The notes: a model not told the origin generated them from the sequence alone. 19,099 nt of DNA from an uncultured Ruminococcus sp. (GCA_946629405.1 CAMOXW010000093.1:1-19099), one strand, 5' to 3'; shown: positions 7,874-15,743, numbered from the stretch's first letter. Numbers and translations: made by a program.

Positions 7874-8410
7874 TTATTCTCCCTTTCTATCAAGTCCGGC
7901 AACATAGATCTTTGCCGTTGGTATGCCCAGAGCTGCTGATACAGCCCTGTATATCCGCTCCTGGACTGCAGGGATATCCCCTCCGGCGCAGAGAATCACT
8001 GCACCCTCTATCTCAGGCGCTTCTATCGTTTCGATGAGCGCGGAACGTCCGCTGCTCCCGCCTATAAGCACATATTTCTCCTCCTCCTCCGTTTTGTTCT
8101 CCGATCTGCTCTGCTTTCCCTCGGTCGCATAGACATAGCGCTGCTCGCTCCGCACCTTGAGAAATACCCTGACCTCACCTGCACCGTCGATATGCCTGAG
8201 AAATCCCTCGAGCCTCTGCTGAGTATCCGCACAGTATTCCTCCGCACTGATCGTACTCAGCTCCGGAGTATCTGCCGAACTTCCTCTGCTTCCACCGGAT
8301 AATAACGACGGAAGCAATATCAGCAATATTCCAAGTGCTCCTAGAACAACGACGGCTGTCATCATGCGCTTATCCTTTTTCATGTTCTTGAATGTTTCAG
8401 GGACTTCCAT
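7874..8410 (-). CDS. spoIIIAG: Stage III sporulation protein AG
   Basis: 178 residues. After a short basic cytoplasmic start comes one membrane helix (about 17-38, VVVLGALGILLILLPSLL). A Ser/Gly linker and the ring-forming domain follow, with AEEYCADTQQRLEGFLRHIDGAGEVRVFL and the typical end EIEGAVILCAGGD...AVSAALGIP. In Bacillus this protein forms a large ring in the mother-cell part of the channel. An inserted charged segment (KQSRSENKTEEEEKYVL, about 99-115) fits the beta-rich insertion seen in the family. The ATG has GGAGG 6 nt upstream and lies inside the end of spoIIIAF (14-nt overlap). Confidence 0.92.
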   Translation of the reverse strand: MEVPETFKNMKKDKRMMTAVVVLGALGILLILLPSLLSGGSRGSSADTPELSTISAEEYCADTQQRLEGFLRHIDGAGEVRVFLKVRSEQRYVYATEGKQSRSENKTEEEEKYVLIGGSSGRSALIETIEAPEIEGAVILCAGGDIPAVQERIYRAVSAALGIPTAKIYVAGLDRKGE

Positions 8411-8858
8411 TTACAACCTCCACCTCGCTCCCGAGACTGTTCCTGATGACTTCCTCTGCTGCTGCAAAGTCGTCCGAGCTGACCGTGACCCTATTAATAA
8501 ATATGCTGCCGTCCTCCGAAATATTAACATCAATTACAATATCCGTACAAACTATCCCAGCGGCACTTATCTGACTGAGAAGCACCGATCCGACATTGTC
8601 AGCTGCTGTATGGGTAAGCTGTCTGTTATATATTTCAAGAGCATAGCTGCTGTCAGGCAGACTGTGTTCACCTATCTCAGGAAGCTCAAATGACGCTGCT
8701 CCATTTGCAAACGGAACTATCATAACTATCGCAAGGACGGCATCAAGCATAAGCTTCATCTGCCTGTGAAGCCGCGTTCCGCCAACAAGATTTTCCGTAA
8801 GGCATACTGCCGCTGATGCTATCGCAACAGCCGATGCTGCTGACCTGAACTGATCCAT
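8397..8858 (-). CDS. spoIIIAF: Stage III sporulation protein AF
   Basis: 153 residues from the ATG at 8858. Two N-terminal hydrophobic segments (around residues 8-20 and 34-52, the latter LMLDAVLAIVMIVPFA) are followed by a small extracytoplasmic domain ending IRNSLGSEVEVVNGSP. The order and position between AE and AG support the name more than the sequence, because this protein is poorly conserved. A GTG at 8873 overlaps the spoIIIAE stop, but no ribosome site precedes it, whereas GAGGAG lies 7 nt before the ATG at 8858. In Bacillus it is a membrane component required for the channel; its exact role is unsettled. Confidence 0.85.
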   Translation of the reverse strand: MDQFRSAASAVAIASAAVCLTENLVGGTRLHRQMKLMLDAVLAIVMIVPFANGAASFELPEIGEHSLPDSSYALEIYNRQLTHTAADNVGSVLLSQISAAGIVCTDIVIDVNISEDGSIFINRVTVSSDDFAAAEEVIRNSLGSEVEVVNGSP

Positions 8859-8869
8859 ATCCTCACTCC

Positions 8870-9955
8870 TCACTGAATTAATATTGCCGTCGATATCATG
8901 AACATCACTGCGTAGCAGATAAGCACGCTCTGTGCGATCGCAAGCCCGCTGTCAAGGCCTTTCAGCAGCTTTGATACAGATGCTGCCGAGAACATTTCCG
9001 CTGCCGCCGACCCGACCCACATAACGAACCTGAATAGAACTATCTCAGCGGCAGGTCCGAGCATTATAAACAGGACAGCAGCTATTCCTGCCGTGCCGAC
9101 CGTCGAACCGATGACGTCAAAGCTTCCCCGGACAGTTGAATATGCGTCAGAGACAGCGTTCCCGACAACAGGCACAAATCCCGATATCATGAACTTTACA
9201 GTCTTTGTCGCTGCTCCGTCAGCCTTTGCCGAGAGACTGCATTTCAGCGTCACAAACCCCGTGAAAAGGGTCATGATGACTGTCATTCCCCATGTGACGA
9301 TCTTTTTTATTAGTGCTATAAAACTGTCAACTGATGTATTCGGAAAAACGCTTCCTGATACTGCAAGCGCTGCCGTAAGCCCGAGCACAGGTACAAGATA
9401 GCTTCGTGATAGACCTACTGTCATTTCAGATGCAGTCAGCGCCGCAATATTGTAGAAGCCGCCGGAAGTTATCCCGCCAGAAGCTATCATGATCCCTGCA
9501 AGTACCGGAACAAATACAGCTATAAATCCTCCGGCAAGCTCTATCGCTTCAAGTGCTCTGCTGTAGACATTTGTAAGCGGCTGAAGTGTCACCGTAACTG
9601 TGGTCATAACGCAGATCATGTCATACATCCGGGACTGTGTCCCCTCCGGAATAAGTCCGACTCCCGCACTGCGTATCACCGCCGTAAAAACAATTACAAT
9701 AAGAAGCGCTCCAAGCATTTTCATAGGCGCCGATGCACGCTTTTTCGCAGCTGTGATAACCTCTTGCCATATATCTCCAAAGCTAAGATCCTTGATATCA
9801 CTCATTCTGTAGTCAACTCCGCTGTCGCTCAGAAGCTCGTCCACCTGACTGGATATCTCAGCTTCATCTTCTTCAAGCCCAGCACTTGCCTCAAAGGGGA
9901 CAGCAGCCCAGAGTACAAGAAAAATCAGCGGTATGATCAATAAAAGTCTTCTCAT
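8870..9955 (-). CDS. spoIIIAE: Stage III sporulation protein AE
   Basis: 361-residue polytopic membrane protein with an N-terminal signal-like helix ending near A23-S24-A25. A short acidic external segment follows, then about six to eight hydrophobic stretches, including ALLIVIVFTAVIRSAGVG, GGFIAVFVPVLAGIMIASGG, YLVPVLGLTAALAVSGSVFP and a C-terminal SVLICYAVMFMISTAILI. The FISGFVP-like segment KFMISGFVPVVGNAVSDA (about 252-269) is a family hallmark. It is the largest membrane component of the SpoIIIA-SpoIIQ channel in Bacillus. AAGGTGA lies 6 nt before the ATG, and the gap to spoIIIAD is 4 nt. Confidence 0.93.
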   Translation of the reverse strand: MRRLLLIIPLIFLVLWAAVPFEASAGLEEDEAEISSQVDELLSDSGVDYRMSDIKDLSFGDIWQEVITAAKKRASAPMKMLGALLIVIVFTAVIRSAGVGLIPEGTQSRMYDMICVMTTVTVTLQPLTNVYSRALEAIELAGGFIAVFVPVLAGIMIASGGITSGGFYNIAALTASEMTVGLSRSYLVPVLGLTAALAVSGSVFPNTSVDSFIALIKKIVTWGMTVIMTLFTGFVTLKCSLSAKADGAATKTVKFMISGFVPVVGNAVSDAYSTVRGSFDVIGSTVGTAGIAAVLFIMLGPAAEIVLFRFVMWVGSAAAEMFSAASVSKLLKGLDSGLAIAQSVLICYAVMFMISTAILIQ

Positions 9956-9959
9956 TCCA

Positions 9960-10352
9960 TCACCTTACGATCCCGCATATCAGCTCAACAAGTGCCCGGA
10001 CTACCGGAATACTCATGAAGGTTATCGCTCCTCTGCCCCATAGCTCGGCAGCCGAAGCTATTGCCGATTCCCCGCTGTCCTTGCAGATTTCGCAGGCTAT
10101 CTGTGTAATGAAACAAATAGCTGCTGCTTTGAAAATTAGCGAAATATAGCTCTCCGAAATACCTGCATCTTCAAAAATACCGCTTATTTCTCTGAGCATT
10201 GGTTCAGCCATTGCTGCAAAAACACAGAGTACAGCACTGCAAGCTGCAAGAGCTGTAAGTAATGACTGTTCGCGGTTATACTGCCTAAGAAGTACAGCAA
10301 GGACCGCCGCAGCTACACAGAAAACTGCGACAGAAAAACAATTATCTACCAT
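9960..10352 (-). CDS. spoIIIAD: Stage III sporulation protein AD
   Basis: 130 residues, with four hydrophobic segments: VAVFCVAAAVLAVLL, LTALAACSAVLCVFAAM, YISLIFKAAAICFITQIACEIC and FMSIPVVRALVELICGIV. The sequence KAAAICFITQIACEICKDSGESAIASAAELWGR is split by acidic residues as in other SpoIIIAD proteins. Together with SpoIIIAC it is thought to form the membrane part of the channel. The ATG overlaps the end of spoIIIAC by 7 nt and no strong ribosome site is seen, so translation is likely coupled to spoIIIAC. Confidence 0.93.
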   Translation of the reverse strand: MVDNCFSVAVFCVAAAVLAVLLRQYNREQSLLTALAACSAVLCVFAAMAEPMLREISGIFEDAGISESYISLIFKAAAICFITQIACEICKDSGESAIASAAELWGRGAITFMSIPVVRALVELICGIVR

Positions 10353-10543
10353 AAGCCGAACACCGTTTTTACAGTCTCAAAAAGATTGCCGATCTCCTGC
10401 ACTATAACCACAAGTACAACTATCAGCCCGGCAAGCGTCGTCATCATCGCCTGTTCCTCGCGTTCCGCCCGCTTGAGTACAAGGTTCAGGACAGCTACTA
10501 TTATGCCTGTTCCGGCAATTTTAAAAATCAGATCAATGTCCAT
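10346..10543 (-). CDS. spoIIIAC: Stage III sporulation protein AC
   Basis: 65 residues and two membrane helices (IFKIAGTGIIVAVLNLVL and LAGLIVVLVVIVQEIGNLF) joined by a charged loop KRAEREEQAMM. The start MDIDLIFKIAG fits the family. I chose the ATG at 10543 because GGAGG lies 6 nt before it; a GTG one codon upstream would be only 3 nt from the same site. Its size and gene order match SpoIIIAC of Bacillus (also a short two-helix protein). It lies 12 nt after spoIIIAB. Confidence 0.92.
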   Translation of the reverse strand: MDIDLIFKIAGTGIIVAVLNLVLKRAEREEQAMMTTLAGLIVVLVVIVQEIGNLFETVKTVFGLW

Positions 10544-10555
10544 CACAATCCTCCG

Positions 10556-11059
10556 CTATATAACAAGAATACCTGTCATCACTCCGAGAAGCACTCCGAC
10601 GCTGCGATACATCCGCCCCTTCTGGGTATAGTTTTTATCACGCTCAGCTTCAATACGGCCAAGCCTCTCGTTCAGCGCGGCAATTCCCGATATCTGCCCC
10701 TCTGTATCAGTCCTGCCAAGCATATTGCCAAATTCTTCAAGAAGCTGTTGTTCCTCGCGGGGCAGCTCCTGCACAGACAAAGCATCATGCCATTCCTTGT
10801 GGAAATCCTTGCCCTGCACAAAAAACTCAGGAAGAAGCTGGATAAAGCATAGCCTGGAAAACTCTTGTTCTTTCTTCGCTTCCCGGACAAGTTCATATAC
10901 ATCCGTTCCTAAAAAACGTATCTTAACGGCTGCGAAGCTGAAAAGTGAACCTATCGATCGGCAAAGCTCCCGGCTCTCCCACAGTCTAACAGAAAAAGCT
11001 CCGCCTGCTAATGCACCGGCAAAAGTGAACATGAGCGCTGCTAACAGTCTAAAGAACAT
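10556..11059 (-). CDS. spoIIIAB: Stage III sporulation protein AB
   Basis: 167 residues: an N-terminal membrane helix (about 1-22, FFRLLAALMFTFAGALAGG), a long cytoplasmic helical region (RLWESRELCRSIGSLFSFAAVKIRFLGTDVYELVREA and later EEQQLLEEFGNMLGRTDTEGQISGI), and a C-terminal membrane helix (YRSVGVLLGVMTGILVI). This two-anchor layout with the LGRTDTEGQ motif resembles the GspF/type II secretion inner-membrane fold proposed for SpoIIIAB, which would pair with the ATPase SpoIIIAA. GGAGG lies 7 nt before the ATG, and the start overlaps spoIIIAA by 11 nt. Confidence 0.93.
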   Translation of the reverse strand: MFFRLLAALMFTFAGALAGGAFSVRLWESRELCRSIGSLFSFAAVKIRFLGTDVYELVREAKKEQEFSRLCFIQLLPEFFVQGKDFHKEWHDALSVQELPREEQQLLEEFGNMLGRTDTEGQISGIAALNERLGRIEAERDKNYTQKGRMYRSVGVLLGVMTGILVI

Positions 11060-11972
11060 CGATGAGCCTCCTTATCTCACGAACAGCTGACGGCTCTTTG
11101 CTGCCGCTCAGAATAACAGCATGAGTGAAAACATTCTTCCTGATAAGTACTTTCGCGAACTCACGTTTCATGAGATCGTCAAATGAACCTGCGTGTATCG
11201 TGGCTGCAAAACGTATGCCGCTTCCTTGAGCTGAGATAAATGCTTCCACATCATCCGAAGCAGCTATCTCGTCACAAAAAATAATATCCGGTGACATTGT
11301 TCTAACGGCTGAAAGAATTCCCTGACTTCGCTGATATCCGGTCAGAATGTCCGTAAGCGCTCCTACGTCATTCGTTGGAACTCCGTTCTCGCAGGCGGCT
11401 ATCTCGTTGCGTTCGTCAATGAGTGCTGTCTTTGTACAATTCCCAAAGGAGCGGCAAAGATCTCGCAATATGGTCGTTTTTCCAGAGTTGACACTTCCGC
11501 AGATAAGAATACCTGTTGAGTTGCGACAGCTTCTGAAAATCTCATCAGCACAGCCGATAACCTCACGGGCAATACGGAAGTTCAGTGAAGAAAAATCATG
11601 TATTGAAGCTTCAGCGGTCTCAGAAACTGTTCCGGTCACGCCCACTCTTATACCTCCCGGAAGAACAAACCAGCCCTCCCGAAGCTCCCGAGGACAACTG
11701 TGCAATGAATAACGACATAAAACTTCAACAGTTGAATTAATCTCCTCAGCACTTATTATCATTGCAGCAGAATTTGAAGCACTCATAGTTAGCCCACCTG
11801 AAATCGTCAGAAATTTGCTGCTCCCGGGGTATGTGAGCGACAATGGTCTGCCGGATCGGAGTCTGACCTCAGAGAGTTGCGCTGTATCGTTCGGATTTAG
11901 CTGCAAAAGAGCTCTCCTTATCCGTTCAGGCAGATATGCTGTGATTGTCCTGAAGCTTGTACTTCTTTGCAA
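11049..11972 (-). CDS. spoIIIAA: Stage III sporulation protein AA (secretion-type ATPase)
   Basis: Cytoplasmic ATPase related to GspE/VirB11 secretion ATPases, about 307 residues. The Walker A motif is GSVNSGKTT (in ILICGSVNSGKTTILRDL), the Walker B is IIFCDEIAA, and ATIHAGSFDDL follows, as in secretion ATPases. The N-terminal domain includes VRLRSGRPLSL and GGIRVGVTG. It presumably powers the mother-cell channel and is the first gene of the operon. Start choice: a GTG at 11990 and a GTG at 11981 are in frame, but the only ribosome site, AAGGGAG (11987-11981), lies 8 nt before a TTG at 11972, giving the length known for this family. The TTG is therefore preferred; no ATG is available. Confidence 0.9.
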   Translation of the reverse strand: MQRSTSFRTITAYLPERIRRALLQLNPNDTAQLSEVRLRSGRPLSLTYPGSSKFLTISGGLTMSASNSAAMIISAEEINSTVEVLCRYSLHSCPRELREGWFVLPGGIRVGVTGTVSETAEASIHDFSSLNFRIAREVIGCADEIFRSCRNSTGILICGSVNSGKTTILRDLCRSFGNCTKTALIDERNEIAACENGVPTNDVGALTDILTGYQRSQGILSAVRTMSPDIIFCDEIAASDDVEAFISAQGSGIRFAATIHAGSFDDLMKREFAKVLIRKNVFTHAVILSGSKEPSAVREIRRLIDVL

Positions 11973-11993
11973 GTTTATCACTCCCTTCACTAA

Positions 11994-12022
11994 ATTCTAT
12001 TCATGTACAAGCTACATTATTA
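11994..12022 (-). promoter_or_regulatory. Candidate sigma-E promoter of the spoIIIA operon
   Basis: On the minus strand TAATAAT (12022-12016) resembles the sigma-E -35 (KMATATT, 6 of 7) and AATAGAAT (12001-11994) resembles the -10 (CATACAAT, 6 of 8), with a 14-nt spacer as expected for this sigma factor. The start would fall near 11987, giving a leader of only about 15 nt to the TTG at 11972. The site sits directly after the tandem terminators. In Bacillus spoIIIA is sigma-E dependent. The match is moderate and AT-rich DNA gives such matches by chance. Confidence 0.45.
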
Positions 12023-12023
12023 C

Positions 12024-12046
12024 AAAAAAAGGGCGCTCATGCGCCC
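12024..12046 (-). terminator. Rho-independent terminator (second of two)
   Basis: On the minus strand GGGCGC (12046-12041) pairs with GCGCCC (12036-12031) around a 4-nt loop and is followed by seven T (12030-12024). Stem of six G-C pairs. On the plus strand a run of A follows on the other side, so a weaker terminator in that direction cannot be excluded. Together with its neighbour it insulates spoIIIA from the ABC operon. Confidence 0.88.
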
Positions 12047-12048
12047 AT

Positions 12049-12076
12049 AAAAAAACAGCACGCCGAAGCGTGCTGT
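12049..12076 (-). terminator. Rho-independent terminator of the sugar ABC operon (first of two)
   Basis: On the minus strand ACAGCACGC (12063-12055 read in complement) forms a perfect 9-bp stem with GCGTGCTGT and a UUCG tetraloop, one of the most stable loops known, followed by a T-run to 12049. It starts 9 nt after the stop codon of the second permease gene (12086). Confidence 0.92.
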
Positions 12077-12085
12077 AATTTTTGA

Positions 12086-12982
12086 TTATTCCTTTACACC
12101 ACCGAGTGCAACACCGGCAATGATAAATCTTGAAAGTGCAATGTAAGCAATGATGATCGGGATGATCGAGAAGGCGATACACATATAGTTTACGCCGTAA
12201 TCGTATACCTTATCATTGGATGAAATTGCCTGAATCATCATAGGAAGTGTACGCTTGTGGTCCTCCTTACTAAGAAGGATCATTGAAGGTGTATAGTAGT
12301 TGTTCCATGTAGCAACGAAAGCAAATATAGCCTGTACTGCTATAGCGGGCTTCATCATAGGAATAGCGATCGTCAGGAACGTCCTGAACTCACCGGAACC
12401 ATCAATACGGGCTGCCTCAACTATATCAAGCGGGAAGGATGACTTCATGTACGAGCGCATGAAGAATACAACCGCAGGCGCCGCTATTGCGGGAAGTATC
12501 AGAGGCCAGTATGTATCGTGGAGATTCATCTTGATCATGAACTGAATGAAACCGGCAGAAGTAACCTGCACAGGTACCATCATAATGAGGAGGATGAAGG
12601 TGTAGGAGATCTCCTTAAGCTTGAAATCATAAACCTGTATTCCGTATGCAGTCATTGCTGAGAAGAATACAGTAAGGAATGTTGCTGAACAGGTGATTAT
12701 CAAGCTGTTCCTGTAGCCGTAGAAGGGCTGGAATGCTGTCTTGAACGGCTCTTCGTTGAACATTGTTTTAATGTTTTTAAAAAAATGACTACCGGGTAAA
12801 AGTGAGAAACCACCAGCGATATCTGTAGAGCTTCTTGTTGCATTTACAAGAAGAATATAGATAGGCAGCAGACAGATAACAGTCAGGATAATAAACCAAA
12901 TAACAAGAATTGTTGATTTGAGTCTGATCTTGAACATATAGTTATCTTTACCCTGTCCGTAAACAGAATTCATATTACTCAT
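12086..12982 (-). CDS. Carbohydrate ABC transporter permease, MalG type
   Basis: 298-residue polytopic permease of the CUT1 family (binding-protein-dependent sugar importers). About six membrane helices are visible: ILVIWFIILTVICLLPIYILLV, LIITCSATFLTVFFSAMTAYGI, FILLIMMVPVQVTSAGF, LILPAIAAPAVVFFM, IQAIFAF-type, and CIAFSIIPIIIAYIAL. The EAA loop that contacts the ATPase is VEAARIDGSGEFRTFLTIAIPMMKP (about 187-211). The C-terminus ends with GGVKE, a common MalG ending. GGAGG lies 9 nt before the ATG, which overlaps the stop of the first permease gene (ATGA). The transported sugar cannot be told from sequence. Confidence 0.93.
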   Translation of the reverse strand: MSNMNSVYGQGKDNYMFKIRLKSTILVIWFIILTVICLLPIYILLVNATRSSTDIAGGFSLLPGSHFFKNIKTMFNEEPFKTAFQPFYGYRNSLIITCSATFLTVFFSAMTAYGIQVYDFKLKEISYTFILLIMMVPVQVTSAGFIQFMIKMNLHDTYWPLILPAIAAPAVVFFMRSYMKSSFPLDIVEAARIDGSGEFRTFLTIAIPMMKPAIAVQAIFAFVATWNNYYTPSMILLSKEDHKRTLPMMIQAISSNDKVYDYGVNYMCIAFSIIPIIIAYIALSRFIIAGVALGGVKE

Positions 12983-14166
12983 ATACTCAGACCTCCAAAC
13001 TGTTTGCTCTGCATCTTAGCCTGCTTTTCAAGCTTCTTGCGCTGCTTTTTCTTTGCAATCGCGTCAACGTCTCTGTTAAGATAGAACGTAATCGAGCCGA
13101 GAGCAGCAGTAATAATAAACAGGATAACAGAAGCAGCACCCGAATAACCGTACAGATAGTCCTCAGACGGCTTGTTCTTAAAGTTCTCATAAATGTATAC
13201 AGCAACTGTTCTGAGGTTCTTATTAACAGCACTTCCTGTATGATACATAAACGGAATATCGAACATCTGGAGACCACCGATCATGGATGTTACAAGAGTA
13301 TATACCATGATAGGACTGAGGAGGGGCAGAGTGATCTTTCTGAAAACCTGTCCACTTGACGCACCATCGATGCTTGCAGCCTCGAAAAGTGACGGATTGA
13401 TACCCATGATACCTGACATGAGCATGATCATTGTGTTACCGAACCAAAGCCAAGTCTGAATGAACATGACGACAAATCTCGGCTCCCATACACCGTGAAC
13501 AAACTTAACGAAATCATCAGAGTTTGTTGATTCGATATCCTTTACAATTCCCATGCTATGTAATATCTGGTTAACAGCACCGTACTTTGACTCAGAACAG
13601 AGTGACAGGAACAGTACCGCAACAGATGCAGCCGTTATGATATTTGGCATATACATTACGACCTTGAAAAATCCCTTGCCGGGGATCTTGAGCTTAGCGT
13701 CAGTAAACCATACTGCAAGAGAAAGTGACAGAATGATCTGAGGTATAAAGTTACCGATCCAGAGGATCAGTGTATTCTTCAAAGACTGAACAAAATCACG
13801 GTGCTGAACATGATAACCGTGCTTTTTATTTTCCTTGTCGATAATAGCGACCTGTTCATCCTCAGGAAGCTCGTAGAAAGGAGTTAAATTTCCGTTCTTA
13901 TCTTCAACAAGAGTTTCAAGCTCGAAAGGATTATCTGCTAATACGATTTCCTCGTTGTAGGAAGTATCAAAAACGATCTTGTTATAGTTGTCGAAACCGA
14001 CGTACTTGCTCGTTTCTGTATCGTTACCGTAGAAACTGAGCTTAAATGTGTTTATAAGTGGCCAAAGTTGAAAAAAGAAATAAATAACAAAAAACGGCAA
14101 TATGAAAATATAGCCGTACTTAGCATAGCTAATAGACTTTATACGTCTCTGTGCAGCTGATGCCAT
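12979..14166 (-). CDS. Carbohydrate ABC transporter permease, MalF type
   Basis: 395-residue polytopic permease of the CUT1 family. Helix 1 (about 20-42) is followed by an unusually long extracytoplasmic loop of about 90 residues (YVGFDNYNKIVF to HRDFVQSLKN), rich in acidic residues, before helix 2. Such a P2-type loop occurs in MalF proteins and may contact the binding protein. The EAA loop is FEAASIDGASSGQVFRKITLPLLSP. A basic C-terminal tail (KKKQRKKLEKQAKMQSKQ) follows the last helix. I prefer the ATG at 14166 because AAAGGG lies 8 nt before it; a GTG at 14175 would also be in frame. No ATPase gene accompanies the permeases. Confidence 0.92.
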   Translation of the reverse strand: MASAAQRRIKSISYAKYGYIFILPFFVIYFFFQLWPLINTFKLSFYGNDTETSKYVGFDNYNKIVFDTSYNEEIVLADNPFELETLVEDKNGNLTPFYELPEDEQVAIIDKENKKHGYHVQHRDFVQSLKNTLILWIGNFIPQIILSLSLAVWFTDAKLKIPGKGFFKVVMYMPNIITAASVAVLFLSLCSESKYGAVNQILHSMGIVKDIESTNSDDFVKFVHGVWEPRFVVMFIQTWLWFGNTMIMLMSGIMGINPSLFEAASIDGASSGQVFRKITLPLLSPIMVYTLVTSMIGGLQMFDIPFMYHTGSAVNKNLRTVAVYIYENFKNKPSEDYLYGYSGAASVILFIITAALGSITFYLNRDVDAIAKKKQRKKLEKQAKMQSKQFGGLSI

Positions 14167-14207
14167 AGCACACACCCTTTCATAAAGAGTTAGAAATTAT
14201 AAATAGC

Positions 14208-14235
14208 TGCCTATGGAGCATAAGCTCCACAGGCA
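14208..14235 (-). promoter_or_regulatory. Intercistronic RNA hairpin between binding protein and permease genes
   Basis: Twelve-bp stem with a 4-nt loop: TGCCTGTGGAGC pairs with GCTCCATAGGCA in the minus-strand RNA. One position is a G-U pair in this transcript but would be an A-C mismatch in a plus-strand transcript, so the pairing is suited to the operon's own mRNA. It is followed by an AT-rich stretch but no T-run, so it is not a clear terminator. It most likely stabilises the upstream message or sets the ratio between binding protein and permeases; this is inference. Confidence 0.65.
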
Positions 14236-14267
14236 ACCATTCAGATTAAAAAGCTTAGTAAGACTGA

Positions 14268-15743
14268 TTAGTTAAGACCAGAAGGATTCTTCTTGTTAAC
14301 TTCTTCCTTGAATGCTTCAACTGTCTTATCCCAATCGTCGCCGTTCTTGCAGTAGTTCTCAGTTACAGCAGTAAGGAATGCAGACTTGATAGAAGAATCG
14401 TAAGGTGTGATAAGACCCTTAAGGTCAATCTTCTGAGCGTTAGCGTGGAGAGGCTCGAAGTAGTTCTGACCACCGAAGTTAGTCTTGATCTCTTCGTTAA
14501 CATCACCAGCAGCTACAACCTCGTTCATAACAGAAACGCTGTTAACATACTCAGGCTTGCTCTTGGAGTAGCTCTTCATGGACTCAGGATTTACAACTGC
14601 AGTGTAGATGAACTTCTGAGCTTCCTCAGCGTTATCTGTCTTCGGGTTAACAACCATCCATGTACCGCCCCAGAAATACGGATCCGGTCCCTGGATGAGC
14701 TTCCACTTACCAGCGGAGTTAGAAGAAGCATCCTTTACGAAGCCGCCGAGACCCCATGTAGAAGCGAAGTAACCCATGCAAGCGCCGTCCTTACCAGCAG
14801 GTACCCACTCATTGGACCACTGCTCGTTACGAGTTACACCGCCGTTGTCCCAGAGAGTCTTTGCATAGTCAGCGAATGTCTTGCAGCTTGAATCAACTAC
14901 GAGAACGCCACCCTTTGTCCAAGCGCTATTTCTGTTAGCAGCAAATACCTGCCACATACCACCAAGTGAGTCAGCGAGAGCAACCTTGTGGTCAGACTTC
15001 TCTGCGATCTCAGTAGCAGCAGCTACGAACTTATCCCAGTCTGCAACCTTCTCCTGCATCTCTTCAGGAGTCTTTACGCCGAGATACTTCTCAGCGAGCT
15101 CTGCATTGTAAGCGAAACCGCCGGGGCATGACTGCCATGATGCACCAACCATCTTGCCCTCGTTAGCGCCCTTTGTAGCTCTACCGATCTCGTTGGTGTA
15201 TGCAAATGTGTCTGTGAAGTTGTCCTCAGTGAAACCAAGAGCCTCGAGAGGAGCAGCCTTTGTATCGTCGTTGATGAACTTGAGAGCCCAGTCAGCTTCT
15301 GCGAAGTAAACATCGATGTCCTGACCAGCGAGGAAGAGGTTATCGAGGTTTGCAGGAGCTTCTTCACCCTTACAGCTCATGTTCTTGAAGTTAGCCTTGC
15401 TTGCATCGCCGCCATTTGCTTCCCAGAGTTCGAGAAGAGCAGGAGCATCGTTGCCGTCCCAAGCAACTACTGTGAACTGGCTTCCGCCTGTTCCGAGTGT
15501 TACAGCACCAAGGTCAAGTGAGTTGGGCTTAGCTGTAGCTGTGTTGCTGGGAGCATCTGTAGCAGGCTCAGAAGAGTTGCCAGCCTCAGAATTGCCCTCT
15601 GTTGCATTGCCGCCCTCTGTAGCAGCAGCACCTGTTGTTGCAGCCTTAGAATCGCTTGAATCATCGCTTCCGCATGAAGCAAGAGCTGTAGCGGACATTG
15701 CGAGAGTAGCAACTAAAGCTAATGTTCTCTTAAGTGTGTTCAT
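14268..15743 (-). CDS. Carbohydrate ABC transporter substrate-binding lipoprotein
   Basis: 491-residue extracellular solute-binding protein of the CUT1/family 1 type. The signal peptide ends in the lipobox LASC (C24), so the protein is lipid-anchored. A low-complexity Ser/Ala/Thr/Gly/Glu linker (about 25-75) follows, then the binding domain: FTVVAWDGNDAPALLELWEANGG near the start, ADWALKFINDD, VGASWQSCPGGFAYNAELAEKYLG and later KWKLIQGPDPYFWGGTWMVV. Aromatic residues W, Y and F in the cleft region fit sugar binding. The ligand is not predictable. Its codons are strongly restricted to a small set (for example GTTAAC, GCAGC), as in very highly expressed genes and unlike the spoIIIA genes. AAGGAGG lies 8 nt before the ATG. 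Confidence 0.93.
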   Translation of the reverse strand: MNTLKRTLALVATLAMSATALASCGSDDSSDSKAATTGAAATEGGNATEGNSEAGNSSEPATDAPSNTATAKPNSLDLGAVTLGTGGSQFTVVAWDGNDAPALLELWEANGGDASKANFKNMSCKGEEAPANLDNLFLAGQDIDVYFAEADWALKFINDDTKAAPLEALGFTEDNFTDTFAYTNEIGRATKGANEGKMVGASWQSCPGGFAYNAELAEKYLGVKTPEEMQEKVADWDKFVAAATEIAEKSDHKVALADSLGGMWQVFAANRNSAWTKGGVLVVDSSCKTFADYAKTLWDNGGVTRNEQWSNEWVPAGKDGACMGYFASTWGLGGFVKDASSNSAGKWKLIQGPDPYFWGGTWMVVNPKTDNAEEAQKFIYTAVVNPESMKSYSKSKPEYVNSVSVMNEVVAAGDVNEEIKTNFGGQNYFEPLHANAQKIDLKGLITPYDSSIKSAFLTAVTENYCKNGDDWDKTVEAFKEEVNKKNPSGLN

